DNA of 64,000 nt from Tissierellales bacterium (GCA_018433765.1 JAHDQO010000001.1:248001-312000); one strand, 5' to 3'. Shown: positions 35,796 through 45,023, counted from the stretch's first letter. Notes: generated from the sequence alone by a model not told the origin. Made by a program: numbers and translations.

Positions 35796-37490
35796 TTGAA
35801 TTATAAAAAAATGTTTTCTTATGCCATTAAACTGGCAAAACCATTTAAATTATTAATAGTTTTATCTATGTTAATGACTATTATAACAATGGGGCTTTAT
35901 GCAGCTATTCCACTTGTAGAAAGAAAAATAGTTGATGAAGGACTTTTAGCAAAAGATTATTATCTTCTTTTACGTTTAGTCATATTTGCTCTGATACTTA
36001 ATATTATTGGGATGATTATTACTTATATACAGTCTAAGATACAAGTTAAAATAGATCTTTCGTGTAAGAGTAAATTAAAATTTGATGTTTTTAGTCACTC
36101 AATAAGATTAAAAATAGGGTATTTAAATAAACATGGCTTGTATAAAATTATAAATGATGCTAATTATGATGCTCAAATTATATGTAGACTTGTTAGTAAC
36201 GAGTTTTTGGGGATAATTATTGAATTTTTGAAAATAGTAGGCTATTTTATAGGTCTTCTGTATATTAATTGGAAGCTTACAATTTTTGTTGTCTTGTTTA
36301 TTCCATTGAAAATTATAATTACAAATGTTTCAGGTAAAATAAGAGAAAAAAAATGTGAAGAATCGTTAGAAATACAAAAAAATTTACATAGATGGCAAGG
36401 CAATACTTTTGATGGTATATATGAAGTTAAATTATGGAATATGTATGAAATAAAAGAAAGAGAATATAGTGAATTATTAAAGAAAAATAATAAAGTTATT
36501 GCTAGTATTTATAGAATAGATGAGTTAGACAGGTTATTTAGTTCAGTAACACAGAAATTATTGTTTAGCTTACTGTATATTATAGCAGGTGCTTTAATTT
36601 GGAAAAATGGACTAACCATTGGTGGATTGTTTGCATTTATAGCATATGCTGGAAACGTATTTTACCCGATAGATTTAGTATCAAGACTTAAATTAATAAG
36701 TGCTGAAATTATACCTTCATTACGAAGCTACGAAGACTTTCTTAAAATGGATGAAGAAGATTTTTCTCTGAACAATAGTTTTAAGTTTTCACCAGAATTT
36801 CCTAAAAGAATTGAATTTAAAGATGTAACAATAGGATATGAGGGAAAAGAAGTTTTAAAAAATATTAATTTATCTTTAGATGAAAATGAAAAAATAGCAT
36901 TAGTTGGAGCAAATGGCAGCGGCAAAACAACATTAATTAATATGTTATTAAGATTTTACACTCCTGAAAAAGGAAAAATACTTATGGATGGAATTGATAT
37001 AAATGAAATACCACTAAAGAACTATAGGGATTTATTTGCAGTAGTGAGTCAATCAGTATATTTATTTAAAGGCAGTATCTGGGAAAATATTACAATGTTT
37101 GAAACTAATAAACCTACAAGTGAAAAAAATTTTAAATTTATTAAAGATAAATTGCTGCATTTTACAAAGAAATTGGAAAATGGATATGATACCCATGTTG
37201 GTATAAATGGTAGATGTGTATCTGGAGGTGAAAAACAAAAAATTGCTTTAGCGAGAGCACTATTAAAAAAGCATGCAAAGATATTAATTTTAGATGAAGC
37301 AACATCAAATTGTGATGTTTTATCTGAGAAAGAAATAGTAAAAATGCTAGAAGAGAATAATTATGATTTCACAATATGTATTACACATAATGTCAATTTG
37401 TTAAAAAACTTTGACAAGATAATATTTATTGATAAAGGACAGGTTATTACAGATAGAAAATATTATGATGGAGTTCTAGAAAATTCATAA
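35796..37490 (+). CDS. ABC exporter (fused membrane and ATPase domains) of the RiPP operon
   Basis: 564 residues from TTG 35796. The upstream ATG at 35778 is rejected because the strong AAGGTGGTGA ribosome site (35782-35791) lies inside that extension. Six membrane segments (about 15-300), then an ATPase domain with Walker A LVGANGSGKTTLIN, signature VSGGEKQKIALARAL and Walker B ILILDEATSN. No C39 peptidase domain is present, so leader removal must be done by another protein, plausibly the S8 peptidase at 40732. Most likely exports the modified Cys-rich peptide. First gene of the operon. Confidence 0.88.
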   Translation: MNYKKMFSYAIKLAKPFKLLIVLSMLMTIITMGLYAAIPLVERKIVDEGLLAKDYYLLLRLVIFALILNIIGMIITYIQSKIQVKIDLSCKSKLKFDVFSHSIRLKIGYLNKHGLYKIINDANYDAQIICRLVSNEFLGIIIEFLKIVGYFIGLLYINWKLTIFVVLFIPLKIIITNVSGKIREKKCEESLEIQKNLHRWQGNTFDGIYEVKLWNMYEIKEREYSELLKKNNKVIASIYRIDELDRLFSSVTQKLLFSLLYIIAGALIWKNGLTIGGLFAFIAYAGNVFYPIDLVSRLKLISAEIIPSLRSYEDFLKMDEEDFSLNNSFKFSPEFPKRIEFKDVTIGYEGKEVLKNINLSLDENEKIALVGANGSGKTTLINMLLRFYTPEKGKILMDGIDINEIPLKNYRDLFAVVSQSVYLFKGSIWENITMFETNKPTSEKNFKFIKDKLLHFTKKLENGYDTHVGINGRCVSGGEKQKIALARALLKKHAKILILDEATSNCDVLSEKEIVKMLEENNYDFTICITHNVNLLKNFDKIIFIDKGQVITDRKYYDGVLENS

Positions 37491-37504
37491 GGAGGAAAAG
37501 AGTA

Positions 37505-38899
37505 ATGATTATTTATAAAACATTTAAAACACCTTTGGCATTTTATGTATATGATAGAAATACTAATACGATTTTAAGAATTAATCAGGAAGAATATAAT
37601 AACTTGAAAAAAGCAGAAAATAATTCAAATGACATACAACCTAAGTTATTGGAAAAATTTCAAGTAAAAGGTTATTTAAAAGAAGATGTTGTAGAAAAAA
37701 TAGAACACCCTCAATTACCAATTTTAGAACATTATTTGAATCATAGAATATCTCAATTAGTTCTTCAAGTAACTCAAAAATGTAATTTGCGCTGTAGTTA
37801 TTGCGTTTATTCAGGAACCTATGAAAACAGGGTGCATTCTAATGCAGAAATGGATTTTGAAACAGCAAAAAGAGCAATTGATTTTCATCATGAACATTCA
37901 GATGAGCTTGATGAAGTTACAGTTGGATTCTATGGTGGTGAACCCCTGTTGCGTTTGGATTTAATTAAAGACTGTGTTAACTATATATCCAACAAAATAG
38001 AGGGTAAAAAAATATCATATTCTATAACTACTAATGGGACGTTATTAGATTATGATACAATGAAATTTTTAATAGATAATAATTTTAATGTATTAGTTAG
38101 TCTTGATGGACCAAAAAAGGAACATGATGAAAATAGAAAATTTGCGAATGGAAAAGGATCCTTTGATACTATAATGAATAATATATCACGGATAAAACAA
38201 TATAATCCTGATTTTATAAAAAAAATTAGTTTTAATACTGTTATTAATCCAAAACACAATTATACGTGTATAAAAAATTACTTTGAAACAGATGAGGTTA
38301 TTTCTGATGTTGATGTTGCTATGAATGTAGTTGAGACCTTGAAGTCTAAAGAAAATATTGTTTTTCAGGATATGTTTTATATTGCTAGAGCATATGACTA
38401 TTTTAAATTACTTTTAGCATTGATAAAGAAAATTGATATGAAATATGTTACAAAATTACTTCGTGTACAGCAGGTTAGTATTAATGAGAGATATAAAAAC
38501 TTAAAGGATACTACAAGTATAGGGAAAGTAGTTCATCACGGTGGTCCATGTATTCCAGGCTCTAGAAAACTTTTCGTATCAGCAACAGGAGAATTCTATC
38601 CGTGTGAGAGAGTTTCTGAAAGTTCCAAAATCATGAATATTGGAGATATTGATAGAGGTATTGATCTAGTAAAATCTAGAAAAATATTGAATATTGGCGA
38701 ATTAACAAAAGATAATTGTAGAAAATGCTGGGCACTTCCAAATTGTATGATGTGTGTTGCTATGGCAGATGGAGGGAACATGCTATCTAAGAAAAAAAAG
38801 CTTTTTCATTGCAGAGAGTCTATCAGTGAAGTCCTTTACAATTTAAAAGAACTCTGTATGCTACAAGAATTTGGTTATAATTTTATAGAGGAGGTGTAG
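37505..38899 (+). CDS. SPASM radical SAM peptide maturase (CLI_3235/CcpM-like)
   Basis: 464 residues. The radical SAM cluster motif CxxxCxxC is at Cys93, Cys97, Cys100 (QKCNLRCSYC), followed by FYGGEPLLR and SITTNGTLL. The C-terminal SPASM/twitch region holds many cysteines (GGPCIPG, FYPCERV, NCRKCWALPNCMMC, HCRES) for auxiliary 4Fe-4S clusters. The first ~75 residues look like a small peptide-recognition domain. It resembles the Cys-rich peptide maturases of the CLI_3235 class from Clostridium (recalled family). Expected to install carbon-sulfur (thioether) links on the cysteines of the precursor at 40419. AGGAGG precedes the ATG. Confidence 0.9.
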   Translation: MIIYKTFKTPLAFYVYDRNTNTILRINQEEYNNLKKAENNSNDIQPKLLEKFQVKGYLKEDVVEKIEHPQLPILEHYLNHRISQLVLQVTQKCNLRCSYCVYSGTYENRVHSNAEMDFETAKRAIDFHHEHSDELDEVTVGFYGGEPLLRLDLIKDCVNYISNKIEGKKISYSITTNGTLLDYDTMKFLIDNNFNVLVSLDGPKKEHDENRKFANGKGSFDTIMNNISRIKQYNPDFIKKISFNTVINPKHNYTCIKNYFETDEVISDVDVAMNVVETLKSKENIVFQDMFYIARAYDYFKLLLALIKKIDMKYVTKLLRVQQVSINERYKNLKDTTSIGKVVHHGGPCIPGSRKLFVSATGEFYPCERVSESSKIMNIGDIDRGIDLVKSRKILNIGELTKDNCRKCWALPNCMMCVAMADGGNMLSKKKKLFHCRESISEVLYNLKELCMLQEFGYNFIEEV

Positions 38900-39985
38900 A
38901 TGATGGAAAAAATATTAATATTTCCTTTTAATTATGAAAATTATTATTTTGCAACACATAAACATTTATTACAGGATTTTGAACTCAAAAGTTTCATATG
39001 TGTTAAGAATTCTCCGTTTTTAGGAAAAGATGCTGGGTTCATTGTGGACAAGCAAACCAATATAATAATTTCTGATGATTATGATAAAGAAATTAAAGTA
39101 TGTGATATAGTCTTATTGCTTGACGGTTTAGAGAATGATTTTCTTAACTTATATATAGATAAAATTAAAACTGCTAAACGTTTTAACAAGAAGATTATTG
39201 TTACAAGAAGTATTTATAATAAATTGCTAGATAATGGTTCTTTACATGATGATATAGAGGTTATGGGTAATGAAGACATTGTTAAAGAAGATATTAGGGA
39301 TGAAGGAGTTAATTTGTTTGATATTGATATTCCTGTGGTTAGTGTTATGTCATTAGGTGATAGATGTAATAAATTTGATTTACAGCTTGATATAGGACAA
39401 GTATTTAAAAACAATAAGTTTAATGCTTTACAAATTGGTACCAAAGAATTTTGTCAGCTTTTTGGATTATATCAACTACCTCTGTTTCTATATTCACATG
39501 ATATTTCACTAGTTGATAAAATAGTAAAATTAAATCATTTTATTTATAGATTGTTAGAAAAAGAAAATTATGATGTAATAATTGTTGGAGCTAGTGGAGG
39601 AATAATGCCTTACAATAAATATGTATATAATTATTTCAGCGAAATTCCGTATATTATTTCACAAGCATTAAAAATAGATATTAATATACTAAGTTTATAT
39701 TTTAATAAAGATTTAAACAAAGAATTTCTTCAAGAATTAAGAGTATACTGCAAAAATAAATTCAACTGCATAACAGATTATTTTAATATATCAAATATTA
39801 AATTAAAGTATGATTACGAATTAAATCATGAACAATTTTTTTATTTAACAAAACCATATGTTCTAGACAATTTTCCAAATATAGCAGAGGATAATTTATA
39901 TACATTTAATCAAGTATACAATGTAAATTCATCAATTTTAAATAGTATAGTAAGTGAGTTATATACTAATTTAGATGCTGTTTAA
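38900..39985 (+). CDS. Peptide maturation system protein, TIGR04066-like
   Basis: 361 residues, cytosolic, no cofactor motif that I can name. The N-terminal half starts MEKILIFPFNYENYYFATH, and the C-terminal half has a Rossmann-like strand YDVIIVGASGGIMPYN. The order radical SAM, this gene, acyl-carrier-like protein and Cys-rich peptide matches the clostridial system whose protein is called TIGR04066 (recalled, not checked). Function unknown. Tandem ATGs at 38900 and 38903; the second is 8 nt from AGGAGG and may be the real start. It begins directly after the maturase stop, so expression is coupled. Confidence 0.8.
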   Translation: MMEKILIFPFNYENYYFATHKHLLQDFELKSFICVKNSPFLGKDAGFIVDKQTNIIISDDYDKEIKVCDIVLLLDGLENDFLNLYIDKIKTAKRFNKKIIVTRSIYNKLLDNGSLHDDIEVMGNEDIVKEDIRDEGVNLFDIDIPVVSVMSLGDRCNKFDLQLDIGQVFKNNKFNALQIGTKEFCQLFGLYQLPLFLYSHDISLVDKIVKLNHFIYRLLEKENYDVIIVGASGGIMPYNKYVYNYFSEIPYIISQALKIDINILSLYFNKDLNKEFLQELRVYCKNKFNCITDYFNISNIKLKYDYELNHEQFFYLTKPYVLDNFPNIAEDNLYTFNQVYNVNSSILNSIVSELYTNLDAV

Positions 39986-40032
39986 TATTTTCATATAAGT
40001 ATAATTATAGTTGCAAAACATTATAAAAAGGT

Positions 40033-40078
40033 GAAAGGTGGTGTAAATTACATGACTTGTTAAGGTTACAAGATCATG
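40033..40078 (+). promoter_or_regulatory. Hairpin and displaced ribosome site upstream of the carrier-protein gene
   Basis: GAAAGGTGGTG (40033-40043) is a strong ribosome site but is followed only by a 3-codon frame (ATGACTTGTTAA, 40051-40062). That frame lies in a hairpin: CATGACTTGT (40050-40059) pairs with ACAAGATCATG (40068-40078), one A bulged. The carrier-protein ATG at 40088 has no clear ribosome site of its own, so its translation may depend on coupling to the mini-frame or on refolding. Confidence 0.5.
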
Positions 40079-40087
40079 TAGCAATTT

Positions 40088-40348
40088 ATGAATAAAAGTG
40101 AAATTGAAAAGATTATTATTGAAGGTATTAAGGAGATATCAGATATAAATATTGAGAATAAAGATTTAAACTTATTTTCTCGTTCTTGTGGTATTTCACC
40201 AATAGATCTTATTTATATAAAAGATTATATTGAAAAGAAAATAAATAAAGATATTTCTAAAATATTCGTTAGCTATGATTATAATGTTTTAACTGTCCAT
40301 AATTTAACTGATGCAATTATTTCTTGTAAAAATAGTTTAACAGCTTAA
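40088..40348 (+). CDS. Acyl-carrier-related protein of the peptide maturation system
   Basis: 86 residues, acidic and helical, resembling acyl carrier proteins (IEKIIIEGIKEISDINIENK...SRSCGISPIDLIYIKDYIEKK...TVHNLTDAI). The carrier motif is altered: GISPIDLIYI stands where DSL/DSI is usual, and the Ser followed by Pro-Ile-Asp-Leu may or may not accept phosphopantetheine. Such carrier-related proteins occur in the CLI_3235-class clusters (TIGR04069-type, recalled). It lies directly before the precursor gene. It may shuttle an acyl group or simply act as a scaffold; unknown. Confidence 0.78.
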   Translation: MNKSEIEKIIIEGIKEISDINIENKDLNLFSRSCGISPIDLIYIKDYIEKKINKDISKIFVSYDYNVLTVHNLTDAIISCKNSLTA

Positions 40349-40418
40349 AAGTATGTATAAATTTGCAAAGTGTTACAATATTGCAATTTTATAAATGTTA
40401 ATGAAAGGGGGAAGTATA

Positions 40419-40604
40419 ATGAAAAAACTTTTTAAAAGAAACGAAGTAGTTAATAATACTATAGAAGCCTTTGAAGCAAAAGCATATTGTTTTTGTGAAT
40501 GTGTTTGTAAGTGTGGATGCGATGCTACTCCAAAAGCTACATATGGTGCAAATGGAAGCGCTTCTTACTATAGTAGTAAACATTCAAAAGTAGAGAATAG
40601 TTAA
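40419..40604 (+). CDS. RiPP precursor peptide with six alternating cysteines
   Basis: 61 residues from ATG 40419, which has AAAGGGGGAAG upstream. The leader-like part (1-23, KKLFKRNEVVNNTIEAFEAK) is followed by YCFCECVCKCGCD with cysteines at 24, 26, 28, 30, 32 and 34, every second residue, then a Gly/Ser/Tyr/Lys-rich tail (35-61). A strict CxCxCxCxCxC array next to a SPASM radical SAM enzyme marks a substrate for thioether cross-linking. It resembles CLI_3235 (Clo7bot) Cys-rich peptides. A strong hairpin follows the stop, which should make this message abundant relative to the peptidase gene. Confidence 0.9.
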   Translation: MKKLFKRNEVVNNTIEAFEAKAYCFCECVCKCGCDATPKATYGANGSASYYSSKHSKVENS

Positions 40605-40619
40605 CTGCGAAAAGATGTG

Positions 40620-40660
40620 GAACATAGTTTATTTAATAAACTATGTTCTAACATTTTTTT
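40620..40660 (+). terminator. Attenuator between precursor and S8 peptidase genes
   Basis: Near-perfect 29-nt palindrome with 14-nt arms GAACATAGTTTATT (40620-40633) and AATAAACTATGTTC (40635-40648) and one central base, followed by TAACATTTTTTTATTT. Likely a partial terminator that gives high precursor and lower peptidase expression. Confidence 0.8.
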
Positions 40661-40731
40661 ATTTAGATAAAATGTTATCTATTGATTTTTTTACTATTTT
40701 TTCAATATATATTAAAGGAATGAATATTAAT

Positions 40732-41937
40732 ATGAATAAAACAAAAGTTATTATAATAGATGATGGTATTAATTTAACTAGCATTAGCAAGTATGTAAAA
40801 AAAGTAGATACATATGAAGTTAAAGAAAAAAAAGTAATAAAATATAACTCAGAAGAGACACTTATAACACATGGGTCAAAGTGTGCGGCTATATTTACTT
40901 CTTATGCAAAGCAATTTGAACTTATAAGTTTAAAAGTTATGGATAATAAAGCAAAGACAAATATAAACTACTTGATAATAGCACTTGAATGGTGTCTAAA
41001 CAATGATATTAAACTAATAAGCTTAAGTATTGGTTCTAGTTTTTTTCTAGATTATGATAAATTGAAACCTATTGTAGATAAACTTATTAAAAAAGGAGTT
41101 ATAATTGTTGCAGCAAACAACAATAATAATAAATTAACTTATCCTGCTGCAATTAGTGGAGTTATTGGTGTTAGATGTGATAATAGTAATAAACTAAAGT
41201 GTAAAGAATACAGTTATAATAAAGATGATATGTTTGGAATAGAAGTAACAGCAGCAAGTTTTTCGGAAGAATTCAAAGATTTAAATATTAAAAATCATAA
41301 TAGTTATATAACACCATATATAGCAGCCTTAGTTTGTAATTACATTGGTGAAGGTATAGATAAACTAGAAGAAATTCATAAAGAATTACAAAAAGGATCT
41401 AAGAAAGATTATATTTATACATTTTCTATACAAAAACCTATGAAAATTCTAGATGATTTTAAAAATGATATTTACATATCAAATGAATTCAGTATTTGTA
41501 ATAAATATAGTGATATTGAACCTTTGAACATATCTGTAACGGGTAGTGTTGATGACATAATAAATAATGAATTTGTTATACAGTTAGTAGAAATTTTCAG
41601 GAAAGAAGGTTTTAATGCAATTGTTATAACAGATTGTAAATTGTATAATGAAATTTATTGCTTTACTTTAGATAACAACAAGAATAATTGTGAAACAAAT
41701 GAAAATTTTGTTGGCAAGTATAAATTAATTCAAGAAGTAACAAATCCAGATATAGTTTTTTTAATTTTTAATAACTATAATATAACTTCATCCTTTAATA
41801 TCCAAATTGATTGTTTTCTAAAAATAAATAAAGAAACTAATTATAAAATACAGCTTCAAACTACTGAAAGTAAAGTTAATTATAAGCTTGAAGATGTTAA
41901 GGAATTGTACAATAAAATATTAAAAGAATATTCATAA
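40732..41937 (+). CDS. S8 (subtilisin-like) peptidase of the RiPP operon
   Basis: About 401 residues from ATG 40732 (AAAGGA 12 nt upstream; an ATG at 40720 abuts it too closely). The S8 triad is present: Asp10 (IIIDDGI), His47 (THGSKCA) and Ser191 (HNSYITPYIAAL, in place of GTSMAxPHVAA), with the oxyanion Asn in VAANNN (about 129). No signal peptide is visible, so it acts in the cytosol or is exported by another route. After residue ~210 comes a 190-residue C-terminal domain of unknown type (SVTGSVDDIINN...FVIQLVEIFRKEGF). Probably cleaves the leader of the Cys-rich peptide. Confidence 0.85.
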   Translation: MNKTKVIIIDDGINLTSISKYVKKVDTYEVKEKKVIKYNSEETLITHGSKCAAIFTSYAKQFELISLKVMDNKAKTNINYLIIALEWCLNNDIKLISLSIGSSFFLDYDKLKPIVDKLIKKGVIIVAANNNNNKLTYPAAISGVIGVRCDNSNKLKCKEYSYNKDDMFGIEVTAASFSEEFKDLNIKNHNSYITPYIAALVCNYIGEGIDKLEEIHKELQKGSKKDYIYTFSIQKPMKILDDFKNDIYISNEFSICNKYSDIEPLNISVTGSVDDIINNEFVIQLVEIFRKEGFNAIVITDCKLYNEIYCFTLDNNKNNCETNENFVGKYKLIQEVTNPDIVFLIFNNYNITSSFNIQIDCFLKINKETNYKIQLQTTESKVNYKLEDVKELYNKILKEYS

Positions 41938-41989
41938 TATCTTTATAATAAGAGTTACTCAATTATTGTAAAATTTAAAAAGTAAATTC

Positions 41990-42039
41990 TTGACAATAAA
42001 TAACTACTATGATAGTATATAAATGACTACTGTAGTAGT
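41990..42039 (+). promoter_or_regulatory. Promoter with double ACTAY operator (lipoprotein 2)
   Basis: TTGACA (41990-41995), 17-nt spacer, TAGTAT (42013-42018). Operators ACTACTATGATAGT (42003-42016, covering the -10) and ACTACTGTAGTAGT (42026-42039, a near-perfect palindrome at the start site), 23 bp apart as at 31393/31416. Confidence 0.78.
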
Positions 42040-42126
42040 AAAAGCTTTTTGATCATATTTATTATATAAGTAGCTTAATCTACTTAGTTTTGTAGTTATA
42101 TAAAAATAAAAGGAGATTAATCAGTA

Positions 42127-43440
42127 ATGAAAAAATTATGTATATTTATATCATTAATACTATGTATAAACCTTACAGCTTGTTTTGATTCTACAAATAA
42201 AAGTAAAGAAACTCAATCAAGTAGTAGTAATATATTAACCATTGCTACGTTTGAAGATTTACATAATTATTATTTAGAGGAAGCAGTTAAAAAATATAAT
42301 GAAAATAATCCAGATACAAAAGTAGAAATAATAGTTTATGGAAGTTCAATAGAGGGTGAAGATAAAGTTGAAAAGTATAGATCTACAATTAATACTGAAC
42401 TCATGAGTGGAAAAGCACCAGATATTATTGATTTGAAAGATATCCCATATAAAAAATATATAGATAGCGGTATGTTAGTTAATATAAGTGAATTGATGAA
42501 GGAAGACGATAGTTTTAATATTAATAATTATAATACTAATATATTTGAAGCGTTAAAGTATAAAGATGGATTATATACTATACCATTGGGTTATATAATA
42601 CGGCTAATAACAGGTAACTGTGATTTAAAAATCAATAATGATAAGTATAGTTGGCAAAACTTTATTGATTCTATTATTAGAGAATCGAATATTAAAGAAT
42701 ATGTATTTTGCGAAACGGATATTAACCTTTTTAATCGAATTTTTCGTAGTGAATATAAATATTTTGTTAACGAAGAAGACAAAACTTCTAGTTTTACATC
42801 AAAAGATTTTATTAATATATTAGAATATTGTAAAAAATTGTCTAATGAAAAAATTATCTATAAAACTGGAGAAGATTTGGATAATGCTGCATCAACATTT
42901 CAATTTTTCGGTACAAACTCATTTAAATTTATACCTTTATTAGCAAGTGATACATATGCTCAAGAAAATAAAATAAGACATTATTACAAATTTCCTTCAA
43001 ACTATGCAGATAGTAGTGCTTCGTGTAGTTTTTTTAATATGTATGCTATAAATAACAACTCAAATAATAAAGAGATGGCTTGGAAATTTATTAAATTTAT
43101 GCTCTCTGATGAAATGCAAGCATCACCTAATTTATTATCCTTTCCTGTAAACAATGCAGGTTTTGAAAAAAAGATTGAAAGTGAATCACAAGATTACATT
43201 AATGATATTAAAGAAACTAATAAAATTTCTTTAGATAAAGCTAATGAACTATTAGCAGATTATACAGAACAATTTAAACAAATTGCTTCAAGTATGACTA
43301 ATTGTACTGATATAGATATAGAGATACTTAATATAGTTATGGAATATGCAGAAATGTTTTTTACAGAACAAAAAACAGCAGAAGAAACTGCACAAATCAT
43401 ACAGAATAAAGTTTCAATATATTTGAATGAACAACTATAA
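42127..43440 (+). CDS. Extracellular solute-binding lipoprotein 2
   Basis: 437 residues, paralogue of the 31475 protein. Signal peptide MKKLCIFISLILCINLTACF with lipobox Cys19. The family 1 solute-binding body shares whole blocks with the paralogue (ILTIATF, KYIDSGMLVNISELMKED, FEALKYKDGLYTIPLGY, FNMYAINNNS, QIIQNKVSIYLNEQ). A fragment of this gene is copied at 32907-33066. It may work with the permeases at 45322 and 46193, with which it shares an operator, although agcS separates them. Confidence 0.88.
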   Translation: MKKLCIFISLILCINLTACFDSTNKSKETQSSSSNILTIATFEDLHNYYLEEAVKKYNENNPDTKVEIIVYGSSIEGEDKVEKYRSTINTELMSGKAPDIIDLKDIPYKKYIDSGMLVNISELMKEDDSFNINNYNTNIFEALKYKDGLYTIPLGYIIRLITGNCDLKINNDKYSWQNFIDSIIRESNIKEYVFCETDINLFNRIFRSEYKYFVNEEDKTSSFTSKDFINILEYCKKLSNEKIIYKTGEDLDNAASTFQFFGTNSFKFIPLLASDTYAQENKIRHYYKFPSNYADSSASCSFFNMYAINNNSNNKEMAWKFIKFMLSDEMQASPNLLSFPVNNAGFEKKIESESQDYINDIKETNKISLDKANELLADYTEQFKQIASSMTNCTDIDIEILNIVMEYAEMFFTEQKTAEETAQIIQNKVSIYLNEQL

Positions 43441-43501
43441 TTAATTATATTTTAATTAAATAAGCAAAAACAAAAAATTGTAATATATACAGCTATTTAT
43501 C

Positions 43502-44875
43502 TCATTTTTTTGATTTGATATTGTATTCGTTAACCGTTTTTGTAACGAGATTAGCTAATCCTACTAATGCGATTAAATTAGGAATAACCATTATAGCGTT
43601 GAAGAAGTCGGCACAACTCCAAACTAAATTTACATCAGTAAATAAGGGTCCTATAGTAATGCAAATCAAAGCTATGATTTGATAATATTTAACATGTTTA
43701 TTACCAAAGAGGTATCTTATGTTTTGTTCACCGTAAAAATACCAACTTATAATAGTTGAAAATGCAAAACAGAAAAGACAAATTGCAATAAACAAAGAAC
43801 CAGAGCCGCTGCTAATATTACTAAATCCAATTTCAAATCCAGCTTGAGTTAATTCTATGCCTGTTGAGTTAGTACCTAGTTGCCCAGTTGTTAAAATGAC
43901 TAAAGCAGTTAAAGTACATACAATACCAGTATCTACAATAACGCCAATCATAGCAACTAGTCCTTGATCAACAGGATGTTTGACTTTAGCAATAGCATGA
44001 GCGTGAGGGGAAGAACCCATACCAGCTTCATTTGAGAAAATACCTCTTGCAATACCATAGCGGAAAGTTTCTTTGAAGGTAGCACCAATTAGGCCACCGG
44101 TTGCAGCACGAGGATTAAAAGCACCGTGGAAAATCATTTTGAAAGCTGGACCTATCATATCAGCATTAAATATACAAATAATAATGCTACCAATTATATA
44201 TAGTGCAGCCATAAGAGGAACGACTTTTTCTGTAAAAGAGCCTATACGAGTAATTCCACCAAATAATATCATAGATGATAATATCGCAAGAATTATTCCT
44301 ATAGCTATTGGTGGAATAGATGGTACGACTGTTAAAATAGCTTTTGAAATAGAGTTTGATTGAACTATATTGCCCATAAAACCAAGGGCAAAAACAATAG
44401 AAACAGCAAAAAATCCTGCTAAAAATTTACTGTTAAGACCTTTACTTATGTAATATGCTGGTCCGCCAATGATTTTACCGTTTTTGGATTCTTTAAAAAG
44501 CTGTGCTAGAACTGCTTCAGCACATATAGTACCCATTCCAAAGAAACCACTTAACCACATCCAGAAGATAGCTCCCGGACCTCCAGAGGCTATAGCAGTT
44601 GCAACACCAGCTAAATTTCCAGTACCAACCTGAGCAGCGATAGCAGTGGTTAAAGATTGTAAAGGACTTAAACCAACCTCACTTTGAGAGTCATCACTTT
44701 TAGCAAAGATTTGTTTAAAGGCTAGTTTTAGCTTAGTAACTTGTATACCTTTTAATTTAATTGTAAATAAAATCCCTGTACCTAATAACAAAACTAACAT
44801 AATAGGTCCCCACAATATATTGTTAGATATTCCTAAAAATCGAACAAGTATAATTTTTAATTGTTCAGTATTCAT
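43502..44875 (-). CDS. AgcS family alanine/glycine:cation symporter
   Basis: 457 residues from ATG 44875, with AAAGGAGG upstream; a longer frame to 44938 has no ribosome site. About 11 membrane segments. Family motifs: QVGTGNLAGVATAIASGGPGA (starting near residue 84), FSNEAGMGSSPHAHA and GGPAYYISKGL. Imports alanine or glycine with sodium. The only minus-strand gene between 31 and 54 kb, with its own consensus promoter, so it looks like an insertion into, or a leftover within, the peptide locus and need not be part of it. Confidence 0.93.
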   Translation of the reverse strand: MNTEQLKIILVRFLGISNNILWGPIMLVLLLGTGILFTIKLKGIQVTKLKLAFKQIFAKSDDSQSEVGLSPLQSLTTAIAAQVGTGNLAGVATAIASGGPGAIFWMWLSGFFGMGTICAEAVLAQLFKESKNGKIIGGPAYYISKGLNSKFLAGFFAVSIVFALGFMGNIVQSNSISKAILTVVPSIPPIAIGIILAILSSMILFGGITRIGSFTEKVVPLMAALYIIGSIIICIFNADMIGPAFKMIFHGAFNPRAATGGLIGATFKETFRYGIARGIFSNEAGMGSSPHAHAIAKVKHPVDQGLVAMIGVIVDTGIVCTLTALVILTTGQLGTNSTGIELTQAGFEIGFSNISSGSGSLFIAICLFCFAFSTIISWYFYGEQNIRYLFGNKHVKYYQIIALICITIGPLFTDVNLVWSCADFFNAIMVIPNLIALVGLANLVTKTVNEYNIKSKK

Positions 44876-45023
44876 GATAAATCCTCCTTTAAATTGTACT
44901 TGATTAAAAAAGTGGATAAATAATAAATTAGTATTCATTTATTTTTAAAGATTTTATCAAAATATAAGGTACAATTCTAGATAAAATAACAGAAATATAA
45001 AATGTTATTTATTTAACAAAGTT

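Noticed and set aside
40001-40062. Second RiPP precursor in front of the carrier-protein gene
   Set aside because: The frame after the strong ribosome site is only MTC and stop; no other Cys-rich frame was found nearby.
43441-43501. Terminator between lipoprotein 2 and agcS
   Set aside because: TTAATTATATTTTAATTAA can fold but is only six A/T pairs, too weak to call.
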